Shown one piece after another: positions 1 through 6,492 of a stretch of DNA of 10,537 bases; within the stretch, counting starts at the first letter, position 1, and each line of letters begins with the position of its first letter. The stretch is from positions 1 to 10,537 of the forward strand of contig CALEIL010000127.1 of the NCBI GenBank assembly GCA_937876435.1, given 5' to 3'. The notes under the pieces are model-generated. The model saw only the letters and a list, made by a program, of their open reading frames with translations, was not told where the DNA came from and searched no databases. Made by a program: the position numbers and the translations under genes. The DNA is from an uncultured Bacteroidota bacterium. Its GTDB lineage: Bacteria > Bacteroidota > Bacteroidia > Chitinophagales > Saprospiraceae.

Positions 1-20
1 CTGACAAAAAATAACCTCGT

Positions 21-41
21 CATAAGCATCAATTACTTATG
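21..41 (-). terminator. Weak candidate terminator of the leftward operon
   Basis: Arms CATAAG (21-26) and CTTATG (36-41) form a 6-bp inverted repeat around a 9-nt loop, about 10 nt past the stop of the last leftward gene. Read on the minus strand, a run of six T (plus-strand A at 6-11) follows, but about 9 nt beyond the stem. The stem is short and AT-rich, so termination is only a possibility. The right arm also shares TTATGAAACAG with the inverted repeat near 6449-6459, so an operator-like role is an alternative. Confidence 0.25.
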
Positions 42-51
42 AAACAGAACA

Positions 52-528
52 CTAGAATTTTCCGCGGTCACCCAAAATCCGCCACGACGTCACAAACATC
101 TTTCCCGACATGGCAATTCCCGCCATAAACGCTATCACAGCGCACCATGTAAATTCGATCCGTATATAAGATGCCAGCTCACTTTTCTCCGATAAGGTCA
201 TCAAATACGAAAATGAATGCATCCAGTTGGAAGACGTAGTAAAAAACTGAGACATTTCACTGTACTGCCTCACAGCGTACATGCCGATCGGAATAAAGGC
301 AAAACATAAGAGAAAGATGATCCATCGGTTCAGGGCAAAAACAGATAGCCTGAGAAGGAAGGTCAGCCGGAAACACTGAATGGCCAGTACCACCAGGATG
401 AGGTTGGGAACCAAAAAGGGAACCTCCACGATCAAAGCCGGATAATACGGCCACACTACGACAATGCCGGCCAGGACGGATCCTGTCCACCACAAAATTT
501 CGGAAATCCAGATGTATTTATTCTGCAT
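52..528 (-). CDS. Small integral membrane protein, four predicted helices, unknown function
   Basis: This encodes 158 residues that I do not recognise as a named family. Hydrophobic segments at about residues 9-28, 36-58, 67-86 and 124-146 suggest four transmembrane helices, so the product should sit in the inner membrane. A more polar stretch at about 87-122 lies between the third and fourth helices and contains several Ser, Thr and Tyr. There is no obvious catalytic motif or signal peptide; the first helix probably serves as the anchor. The ATG start at 528 lies only 23 nt after the stop of the BatD-like gene, so the two are probably co-transcribed. It is the last gene of the leftward cluster visible here. 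Function can only be guessed from context as envelope-related. Confidence 0.7.
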   Translation of the reverse strand: MQNKYIWISEILWWTGSVLAGIVVVWPYYPALIVEVPFLVPNLILVVLAIQCFRLTFLLRLSVFALNRWIIFLLCFAFIPIGMYAVRQYSEMSQFFTTSSNWMHSFSYLMTLSEKSELASYIRIEFTWCAVIAFMAGIAMSGKMFVTSWRILGDRGKF

Positions 529-551
529 GTATGCGTTCGGTATTCGGGAAT

Positions 552-1067
552 TTAGAACCGCTGTCGTTCGCCCCGCGGTGGACTTGATTTTTTGAATGGC
601 CCGCTGATGGATTTGGGGCGATCATTGGTGAACACCGGTTGCTGCTGAATGTTTTCCGGATTGGCGACTACTATGATCCTCGTTTTTTTCGTGGTGTATT
701 TCTTTCCCTCTCCCGTGAACGTGAGGGGCGGCAGGAAATATTCTCCGGGTCTGGTGGGGGGACGAAGGTATATCAAAATTGATTTTGAACTTTTTCTTTC
801 TCCACCGGAGATGGACATCGAGGAGGATATCTGTGGTCCGCCTGCGACCTCAAATTCACCGTAATCAGCCTGATCCATGTCTGCCTGCCAGTTTTCCAAA
901 GAGTATCGAACGGCTAGAATATTACCGGAATATACCGTGTCATAACTCACGTCCACCTGTACCTCTTGTGCAAAACCGATGCCTGGATTTCCCAGGATTG
1001 CGGCGATTGCGAAAAAGAAATAAAAACCTATACGACCCGAAATTAACGGGTTTGAAAAATGCTTCAT
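552..1067 (-). CDS. Short BatD-like exported protein (single N-terminal BatD-type domain)
   Basis: This encodes 171 residues from the ATG at 1067. An in-frame TTG at 1094 would add nine residues before the signal peptide and is less likely. Residues 1-34 form a signal peptide: basic start, hydrophobic FYFFFAIAAIL, then cleavage near GFAQ. Residues 35-136 resemble the first beta-sandwich domain of BatD: VDVSYDTVYSGNILAVRYSLEN, then FEVAGGPQISSSMSISGG, then RPPTRPGEYFLPPLTF and KKYTTKKTRIIVV. In BatD this pattern begins a protein several times longer, with more domains and a membrane anchor; here only a Pro- and Arg-rich tail (PFKKSSPPRGERQRF) follows. I infer a soluble periplasmic protein. The gene sits between the DUF3298-like gene and the small membrane protein gene. 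BatD proteins are linked to aerotolerance (Bat) loci, but their biochemical role is not settled, and this may be a distinct short subfamily or a truncated copy. Confidence 0.72.
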   Translation of the reverse strand: MKHFSNPLISGRIGFYFFFAIAAILGNPGIGFAQEVQVDVSYDTVYSGNILAVRYSLENWQADMDQADYGEFEVAGGPQISSSMSISGGERKSSKSILIYLRPPTRPGEYFLPPLTFTGEGKKYTTKKTRIIVVANPENIQQQPVFTNDRPKSISGPFKKSSPPRGERQRF

Positions 1068-1126
1068 GTCTGTTATTTTATACAAAGTATTCAATTTTGG
1101 GTTTGAATCCGCCGATCCTGGCTTCC

Positions 1127-2329
1127 TTATTCTGGAAATAACTTTCGAAACGGAGCAAACCGTTGCAGATCTTCCTGAAAATCCTTGTATTTCAATTGGG
1201 CGGTCAATCTGCCAAAATAAGGCGTAAAATCGCTCGATATCAAAATCCCTTTGGGTGTCAGGGTGAGGTGAAATTTCAATCGTTCCATAACTTCCGGAAA
1301 CACATCGATCGTTTTTGCGTGTACCTCGTAAATCGTTTTTCTGGCGTATTCCTGAAATTCGTTGCCCCAGCCCGTGTGGCTTCGAAAAAAATCTTCCGGA
1401 CCGTAAAATACGTTTTTTTGCCGGTCATAGATCACCGCCTTCGAATGTATCAACCGGTCGCCGGAATACTGTATCGACAGCAAGCCACTAATCAAATCAT
1501 CGGTGATGTAATCCGGGATGAACCAAATGGCCTGATTCTGACTCCATCGCTCATCTCCGGATTCGGACGTGCTGTCCTGGAAAATCTGTAAAGCCCATTC
1601 CTCCAGCCAGCCCGAGATCTGACTGTTGAATACCTGGTCATGAGGGATCTGGGGAACCAGGCCGTGTAATATCCGCACCAAATCTATGCGGTTGTAGGAA
1701 TATAGATTCAACACCCCGGTCCGGCAGAAGTCGGTCATTCTGTTGTTGACCCGGACGTCATAACATTTCTGGTGCGGCCTGTGAATATCCTTCCAGTTTT
1801 TTTCGGTCAGTATTGTTTGTCCCATAAGCTCCTCGGATTCATTTCTGTGGATGGTGAAGAATACTTCCTTATCGTTTTGGTATTGCCTGATCTCGTAGGG
1901 AAGGTTATGGTTTTTAGATTGGATAGACAGACGGATCGTTCTATCCTGATTGTACCAATACCCGGTGAGGTTATTTTCCGATTGGACGATCTCCAGTTCG
2001 CCAGATCTGTGGCTGTTATCGACCCATTCGTGCAGGTTGAACCGGTCCTGGGTCTGGATTCCATGCAACACCAACCGGTCGCCCAAACCAGTTGTCCTCA
2101 AAATTCCTATCACGGTATTTTCCCCTTTTAACTTCCCCAGGAAAATGGTGGCAGGAATTTGATCGGCGATCACCACCTGATATTCCCGCGTCCAGTCCAT
2201 TGTTTTATTGGATTCCAAAAGAAGGTTCAACTGAAGTTCCCCGGACTGAGCACCACATGTTTTGGTAGAAAGAACCATCCACATCCACGTCAGAGTGAAC
2301 AGTAAAAATATTTTTTTAGTTTCAATCAT
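1127..2329 (-). CDS. Exported protein with a DUF3298-like C-terminal region
   Basis: This encodes 400 residues. A signal peptide covers about residues 1-27 (KKIFLLFTLTWMWMVL, cleavage near TCGAQ). The middle (about 30-175) is rich in predicted beta strands and contains repeated short hydrophobic runs with Asn and Arg; I do not recognise it. The C-terminal region (about 275-392) resembles DUF3298, found in RsiV-type and peptidoglycan deacetylase-associated proteins: LLSIQY, then a Tyr-Asp turn before FYGPEDFF, then FHLTLTPKGILI, then an FTPYFGRLTAQLKYKDFQEDL ending that matches the family's usual closing pattern. The common Gly-Gly-Ala-His motif of the family is not evident. Two Cys at 189 and 202 could form a disulphide after export. 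The start lies 57 nt after the TPR gene stop and the stop lies 59 nt before the BatD-like ATG, consistent with one operon. A periplasmic or envelope role is inferred; no enzymatic activity can be assigned. Confidence 0.68.
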   Translation of the reverse strand: MIETKKIFLLFTLTWMWMVLSTKTCGAQSGELQLNLLLESNKTMDWTREYQVVIADQIPATIFLGKLKGENTVIGILRTTGLGDRLVLHGIQTQDRFNLHEWVDNSHRSGELEIVQSENNLTGYWYNQDRTIRLSIQSKNHNLPYEIRQYQNDKEVFFTIHRNESEELMGQTILTEKNWKDIHRPHQKCYDVRVNNRMTDFCRTGVLNLYSYNRIDLVRILHGLVPQIPHDQVFNSQISGWLEEWALQIFQDSTSESGDERWSQNQAIWFIPDYITDDLISGLLSIQYSGDRLIHSKAVIYDRQKNVFYGPEDFFRSHTGWGNEFQEYARKTIYEVHAKTIDVFPEVMERLKFHLTLTPKGILISSDFTPYFGRLTAQLKYKDFQEDLQRFAPFRKLFPE

Positions 2330-2386
2330 GTCCTGTTTGGCACATATGATTTTTGTTGGGATAAAGTAAGTGAACTTTTGGCAAAC

Positions 2387-3439
2387 CTACTCCAAATCCT
2401 CCAGGCTTTCGATGGCATCGTCGATATTTTCCAATCCCGGATCCAGACTTCTGGCTGTTTGGTAATCCTTCAGGGCGGACTTATTTTGGCTGGTCAGTTC
2501 ATAGCTGATTCCCCGGTAGTAATATCCTTTGGCCTCTTCCGGTCTCCGTCGGATGTATTGATTCCAGAGCGGGATGGCGGACCGAAAAGAATCCTGATCC
2601 ATGAGAATCAACGCATGATTGAGGAAAGCTTCCACGGAAGTAGAATCTATCGAAATCATTTTCTCGTAGGCATTTTTGGCTTGCTCCAGGCTGTCCATGT
2701 TTTGCCAGAACATCCCATACGCATGCCAGATCAGAAGGTCATCGGGGGCGATTTGGAGCGCACTTTCAAAGTAAACCGCGGCCTCTTCCGGGTTTTTGTC
2801 CGTGTGCATCCGCGCCAGTTCTATCCAGGCGTCGAGTAGATCCGCATCGTTTTGAACAGCCTGCTGTAAGTAGCGGATCGCAGTGACGGTGTCCTGTTTT
2901 TCTTTCGCGATCATCCCGAGTAAAAGATAAGGGGTGGCGGCACCCGGACGGATCTGCAGAGCCTGGTGGGCTTTTTCAGCAGCCTGATCGTATTGTTTGA
3001 GAATCAGCAGAGTGCGCGCCAGATGCTCTTTGGTGAGTTCTGAATCCGGCCACAAACTTTCTGCTTTTTGCAAGGTCCGGAGCGATTCCAGGGACCGGAA
3101 ATAATCCATTTCCACCCGGCTTTTCAAAAGGTAGGTCTCCAATCGGGAACTGTCAATGCGTAGCGCGGATTCCAGGTCTTTGAGAGCAGCGCCGTATGAT
3201 TGCCGGGTGTAAAAAAAACGGGCTCTTGCCATTAAGGCGGCCTCATCATTTGGATTTTTGTCGATCAATCCCGTATAGTAGGAAAGCGAATCCTGGTGTA
3301 CCGGAATGGTATTTTTCTCAGCGTCCGAAGAGGATTGGCAGCCCTGGATCAAAACAAGACCGCTCCAAAGCATCCACCAAAAGATACTGCTCCCTGAAAA
3401 GGCTTCCCGGATAGGTAGTATATATTTCTGTCGTTTCAT
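2387..3439 (-). CDS. TPR-repeat lipoprotein (eight consecutive TPR units)
   Basis: This encodes 350 residues. An N-terminal hydrophobic segment (about 19-31) ends in LIQGC with Cys34, an imperfect but plausible lipobox, so the protein is probably a lipoprotein anchored at the envelope. From residue 65 to 336 the sequence divides into eight 34-residue units without insertions (65-98, 99-132, 133-166, 167-200, 201-234, 235-268, 269-302, 303-336). Each shows the TPR pattern of small and aromatic residues, often with Pro or Asp at the unit end, for example YLLLGMIAKEKQDTVTAIRY and YYYRGISYELTSQNKSALKD. A short acidic tail (IDDAIESLEDLE) follows. TPR solenoids bind peptides or partner proteins, so a scaffold role for neighbouring envelope proteins is inferred. 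It is the first gene of the leftward cluster, and TPR proteins also occur in Bat loci (BatC, BatE), which fits the BatD-like gene two genes downstream. Confidence 0.88.
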   Translation of the reverse strand: MKRQKYILPIREAFSGSSIFWWMLWSGLVLIQGCQSSSDAEKNTIPVHQDSLSYYTGLIDKNPNDEAALMARARFFYTRQSYGAALKDLESALRIDSSRLETYLLKSRVEMDYFRSLESLRTLQKAESLWPDSELTKEHLARTLLILKQYDQAAEKAHQALQIRPGAATPYLLLGMIAKEKQDTVTAIRYLQQAVQNDADLLDAWIELARMHTDKNPEEAAVYFESALQIAPDDLLIWHAYGMFWQNMDSLEQAKNAYEKMISIDSTSVEAFLNHALILMDQDSFRSAIPLWNQYIRRRPEEAKGYYYRGISYELTSQNKSALKDYQTARSLDPGLENIDDAIESLEDLE

Positions 3440-3621
3440 TTATGGAGTAACCAGGAAAGTGGAAATTGATTGCGAATTGACGGTGTTTTTTATTAAAAAA
3501 ATTTTTGTATTTTGCCGCTGATAAAGGAATGATGCATTAAGAAATTTTATGATATAAAAATCAATCCCCGGACGATTTGGCATAGTATTGGTAATAAATC
3601 TCCGGTGAAATAAACAAAATT
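3440..3621. promoter_or_regulatory. Divergent intergenic region between TPR and glucosaminidase genes
   Basis: These 182 nt separate two divergently transcribed genes, so promoters for both directions should lie here. The centre is very AT-rich (a run of A then T at about 3491-3507). On the plus strand TATTTTG at 3508-3514 is one base shorter than the Bacteroidota -7 consensus TAnnTTTG, and no TTG sits at the usual -33 distance. I find no good consensus match on the minus strand. The location is well supported by gene orientation; the exact promoters are not. Confidence 0.4.
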
Positions 3622-5073
3622 ATGCGAATTTTTATAACCTCATTCTTGCTTCTTTATTCCCTGTGCGCTTATTCATATACCAGGGAAGAGGTCATTGACT
3701 ACATCGAGTTGTACAAATTGATCGCGGTGGAGGAGATGCAGAAATGTGGTATCCCTGCCAGCATCAAAATGGCCCAGGCTATTTTGGAATCCAACGCAGG
3801 TACCAGTGATCTGGCTCTGGAGGCCAACAATCATTTCGGTATCAAATGTGGGGGTGTCTGGGAGGGACCGACTTTTTTTAAGGAAGACGACGACCGGGAT
3901 CGCAAGGGGCGTTTGATCAAATCCTGTTTCCGGGTATTTCAGGATGGCGAGGATTCGTTCCGGGCTCACTCCAAATTTTTAATGGATCCCAAAAAGGAAT
4001 ACAGGTACGGTTCCCTGTTTGACATAGATCGCACCGATTACAAATCCTGGGCCTGGGGCCTGAGTAAGGCGGGGTATGCCACCAATCCGGCTTACGCCAA
4101 TTTATTGATCCACCTGATCGAGAAATATTCGCTCTATACCTTTGATTATTATGAGAATTCCAACGTCAGGTTTATAAAACCCTCTGATCTGATAGCCGAA
4201 TCCAGGGACGTGGAATTCATGGAGAAACTGGAGAAAAAATCCAAACACGCCATCGTCTCCAAACCGGGTGAGCAAGAAATGAGACCCTCCAGGGAACGGC
4301 AGATTGAAGTGAATGACCGGGCCGCCGTGAAGGTCCTTCAGGGACAGACCATGGAACAACTGGCCCAAAAATACGATTTGACCTCCAAAGAGATCCTTCG
4401 CTACAATGAGAATGAAATGGGTTTGGACGATTTTCTGGAAGAGGGAACTTACGTTTATCTGGAGAAAAAACGGATTTGGTACAAAGGGTCGGAGAAATTT
4501 CACATCGTACGGGAAGGGGAAGATCTTCACCGGATATCTCAAATGTACGGGGTCAGGTTGGCCACACTGGAAAGAAAAAATAAAATCGATGCCGATATGA
4601 TTCCCCTTCCGGGAGAGAAAATTATTCTCCGGGGTAAGGCCGCCAGGGGCGATAAGATTCCTCTGACCTATTCGGATGTGGAAATCGTGGAATCGTCCGA
4701 GGTGAAGCAGCCAATCCTGGCAGACAGGTGGGAAAATTTACGGAAGGCCGAAAGAGAAAAGGAAATAGTGGAACCAAAGGGTGGGGAAGATCATCAGGAA
4801 CAGCAACCAGTCCTGGATCTATCCCAGGAGGAGGTAAAACTCGATGAAATACCAGATGAAAAAGACAAGGATACACAAATCGCGGTACAATCGGTGGAAG
4901 AAAAACCCCTTTCAGGAATCGCGCAGACAGCAGAAATTTATGAGGGAGTGAAAGGCGATACGCTTTTTGGAATCAGTCGAAAATTTGATGTATCCATAGA
5001 TTCGATCCGTCATCACAATCAACTGTTATCTGACCAGATCAGCATTGGTCAAAAGATAAAAATCGTTAAATGA
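3622..5073 (+). CDS. Exported GH73 glucosaminidase with three LysM domains
   Basis: This encodes 483 residues. A signal peptide covers about residues 1-19 (MRIFITSFLLLYSLCAYSY). Residues 22-175 are a glucosaminidase (GH73) domain, which cleaves the N-acetylglucosaminyl bonds of peptidoglycan. The motif KMAQAILESNAGTSDLA places the likely catalytic Glu at 56, followed by NNHFGIKCGG, FRVFQDGEDSFRAHSKFL and WAWGLSKAGYATNPAYA, typical of Bacteroidota members. LysM domains that bind peptidoglycan glycan lie at about 236-280, 293-337 and 438-482. The first two are adjacent; the third is separated by a charged linker (about 340-435) rich in Glu, Lys and Gln. The protein should act in the periplasm or outer envelope on wall remodelling or daughter-cell separation. 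The next gene overlaps its stop by 4 nt. The ATG at 3622 fits the signal peptide. Confidence 0.93.
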   Translation: MRIFITSFLLLYSLCAYSYTREEVIDYIELYKLIAVEEMQKCGIPASIKMAQAILESNAGTSDLALEANNHFGIKCGGVWEGPTFFKEDDDRDRKGRLIKSCFRVFQDGEDSFRAHSKFLMDPKKEYRYGSLFDIDRTDYKSWAWGLSKAGYATNPAYANLLIHLIEKYSLYTFDYYENSNVRFIKPSDLIAESRDVEFMEKLEKKSKHAIVSKPGEQEMRPSRERQIEVNDRAAVKVLQGQTMEQLAQKYDLTSKEILRYNENEMGLDDFLEEGTYVYLEKKRIWYKGSEKFHIVREGEDLHRISQMYGVRLATLERKNKIDADMIPLPGEKIILRGKAARGDKIPLTYSDVEIVESSEVKQPILADRWENLRKAEREKEIVEPKGGEDHQEQQPVLDLSQEEVKLDEIPDEKDKDTQIAVQSVEEKPLSGIAQTAEIYEGVKGDTLFGISRKFDVSIDSIRHHNQLLSDQISIGQKIKIVK

Positions 5074-5768
5074 CAGGATCCAGGTTTTTTTATATCCCAT
5101 GTGTATTGGTGTGGATACTGACAGGCACTACCGGGATATCACAATCCACGTATTTTGGAATAAAAGCCGGTCCGACCATCGCGTTCCAGCAATGGAACGG
5201 ATACCAGCAAACCAATCCATTGATGGCGCTCCATCTGATGGCTCACCTCGAATCGTACGGGAAAGGATCTTCGTTTTATCTCAACGCGGGGATCAATCCC
5301 AAAGGTCGGGGCCTCCGGTTCAATGATTACGTCAGCCCCGTTTCCGGTCGCGTCATCAGGGGCGGGTATTCGCGGATAGTTTTCCGAAATGCCGAATTGA
5401 TCGCAGGAGTGAAAAAATACCACGATCTCAACGATACCTTTGAATGGTTTTATTCCTTTGGTGTGCGCGGATCTTACACCTATGGAACAGAATTCGGAGA
5501 TATATCTTACCTCAACACCAACGGGGTCAGAAAGTGGAATTATGGGGTGAGCGCGGGAGGAGGTATCCGGTTGGTCTCCAATGAATTTTTCAGACCTTTG
5601 CTGCATATCACCTTCAGTCCCGATCTCTCCAGGCAAGTATTTATACCACCCCAGGAGCTGGCGACGCCTTCCGGGGACCGATTCTCCCTGCCTGAACAGG
5701 AAATCCGAAATATCAGCCTGGAAATCGGCGTGACGCTGCAGTTTTTACGAAAGGTTGTTTATGATTAA
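5070..5768 (+). CDS. Small outer-membrane beta-barrel protein
   Basis: This encodes 232 residues. A signal peptide covers about residues 1-25 (FFYIPCVLVWILTGTTGISQS). The rest alternates polar and hydrophobic residues in short Gly- and aromatic-rich strands, for example TYFGIKAGPTIAF, YLNAGINPKGRGL, WFYSFGVRGSYTYG and WNYGVSAGGGIRL, and ends with a strand-like ISLEIGVTLQFL. This fits an eight-stranded or similar barrel of the PorT / outer membrane beta-barrel group common in Bacteroidota. No plug, TonB box or OmpA peptidoglycan domain is present. Its ATG overlaps the stop of the glucosaminidase gene as ATGA, implying translational coupling and roughly matched amounts. A link between this barrel and wall turnover is inferred only from that coupling; substrate and partner are unknown. 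Confidence 0.75.
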   Translation: MTGSRFFYIPCVLVWILTGTTGISQSTYFGIKAGPTIAFQQWNGYQQTNPLMALHLMAHLESYGKGSSFYLNAGINPKGRGLRFNDYVSPVSGRVIRGGYSRIVFRNAELIAGVKKYHDLNDTFEWFYSFGVRGSYTYGTEFGDISYLNTNGVRKWNYGVSAGGGIRLVSNEFFRPLLHITFSPDLSRQVFIPPQELATPSGDRFSLPEQEIRNISLEIGVTLQFLRKVVYD

Positions 5769-5860
5769 TCAAACGAATTATAGGCCTGGATCCCAAACAA
5801 TTTGATCAAAGCACGGTTTTATCTCTACAATGGTTACCTATTAACAAAAATAAATAATAT

Positions 5861-6292
5861 ATGAAACGTTACGCCACTAGTATTTGGAAAGGAGATGTAA
5901 AAGAAGGAAGCGGGAACCTAACCACTCACAGCGGAGCTCTCAGCGATCAGCCCTATTCATTTTCGGGCCGTTTTGTCGATGAAGAAGGTAAAAAAGGGAC
6001 CAACCCTGAAGAACTTATAGCCGCCGCGCATGCTGGTTGTTTCAACATGGCTCTGAGCAAAATGTTGAGCGAAGCCGGATTCCCACCTACCCAATTAAAA
6101 ACCAAAGCTACCGTGACCATTACGGTCGGAGAAGGCGGAGCCAAAATAACGAACAGCCACCTGGTACTGGAGGCAGATATCGAGAATATTAGTCCGGAAA
6201 AATTTGACGAATTAGCTGGAAAAGCCAAGGAAGGATGCCCGGTGTCTTCTGTGTTGAAGTGTGACATTTCACTGGATGCTACCCTGAATTAA
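5861..6292 (+). CDS. osmC: OsmC-family organic hydroperoxide reductase
   Basis: This encodes 143 residues, the usual OsmC length. OsmC enzymes reduce organic hydroperoxides with a reactive Cys pair, regenerated by a thiol reductant such as a lipoylated protein. The hallmarks are visible: SFSGRFVDEEGKKGTNPEELIAAAHAGCF contains Arg37, Glu50/51 and the peroxidatic Cys60, and KEGCPVSSVLK contains the resolving Cys126. The spacing matches OsmC rather than Ohr (NPEELIAAAHAGC motif). There is no signal peptide, so it acts in the cytoplasm. The gene stands alone: a 92-nt gap separates it from the barrel gene and a strong terminator follows. A TTG at 5802-5804 and TACAATGG at 5826-5833 have promoter-like spacing, but the latter has two mismatches to the -7 consensus, so the promoter is uncertain. 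Confidence 0.95.
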   Translation: MKRYATSIWKGDVKEGSGNLTTHSGALSDQPYSFSGRFVDEEGKKGTNPEELIAAAHAGCFNMALSKMLSEAGFPPTQLKTKATVTITVGEGGAKITNSHLVLEADIENISPEKFDELAGKAKEGCPVSSVLKCDISLDATLN

Positions 6293-6314
6293 AAAACATT
6301 AAGAATCTGGACGC

Positions 6315-6359
6315 ATAAGCCCCTGAACAGGAAACTCTTGTTCGGGGGCTTATTTTTTT
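6315..6359 (+). terminator. Strong intrinsic terminator after osmC
   Basis: Arms ATAAGCCCCTGAAC (6315-6328) and GTTCGGGGGCTTAT (6340-6353) pair over 14 bp with a single G-U pair, around an 11-nt loop. A run of seven T (6353-6359) follows directly. This is a classic Rho-independent terminator 22 nt after the osmC stop and isolates the upstream transcript from the hydrolase genes. Confidence 0.93.
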
Positions 6360-6388
6360 GACTGGTTCATAAAAATTGACCGCGACTG

Positions 6389-6396
6389 TATTTTTG
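6389..6396 (+). promoter_or_regulatory. Candidate -7 promoter element upstream of the nitrilase gene
   Basis: TATTTTTG matches the Bacteroidota -7 consensus TAnnTTTG exactly and lies just after the osmC terminator, about 96 nt before the next ATG. No TTG is found at the usual 17-23 nt upstream; TTC at 6366-6368 has suitable spacing (20 nt) but one mismatch. Because the preceding terminator is strong, a promoter somewhere here is expected. Confidence 0.42.
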
Positions 6397-6429
6397 AATA
6401 AAAATTTTATGTTTTTACCTTAGTACTCC

Positions 6430-6457
6430 GTTTCATAAGTTTTAGAATTTATGAAAC
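6430..6457. promoter_or_regulatory. Inverted repeat in the nitrilase gene leader (possible operator or hairpin)
   Basis: GTTTCATAA (6430-6438) and TTATGAAAC (6449-6457) are perfect 9-bp inverted arms. The pairing can continue inward (G-U, T-A, T-A) to leave a 4-nt loop, giving a 12-bp hairpin. It lies about 33 nt downstream of the candidate -7 element and 35 nt before the ATG. It could be the binding site of a dimeric regulator or a leader hairpin; no T-run follows, so it is not an intrinsic terminator. A similar, shorter repeat occurs at 21-41. Confidence 0.5.
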
Positions 6458-6492
6458 AGCGTACCATTTACTTCACGCATTAATGTTCACAG

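Noticed and set aside
1068..1094. Upstream TTG start for the BatD-like protein
   Set aside because: The codon is TTG and would place nine extra residues before a complete signal peptide; ATG at 1067 gives a better N-terminus.
649..2162. Plus-strand open frames opposite the BatD-like and DUF3298-like genes
   Set aside because: They are antisense shadows; the minus-strand frames are longer and carry signal peptides and domain-like patterns.
2382..2389. TAGGTTTG on the minus strand as a promoter for the DUF3298-like gene
   Set aside because: It matches TAnnTTTG, but it includes the TPR gene stop codon and has no TTG at -33 distance; a single octamer match inside a likely operon is weak.
2378..2839. 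153-codon plus-strand frame opposite the TPR gene
   Set aside because: It is the reverse complement of regular TPR coding sequence and shows no recognisable domain.
52..3439. Complete Bat aerotolerance locus
   Set aside because: No MoxR, DUF58 or von Willebrand factor A genes are present; only a TPR protein and a single BatD-like domain support the idea.
5953..6267. Minus-strand frame opposite osmC
   Set aside because: OsmC on the plus strand has intact active-site motifs across this interval; the antisense frame is a shadow.
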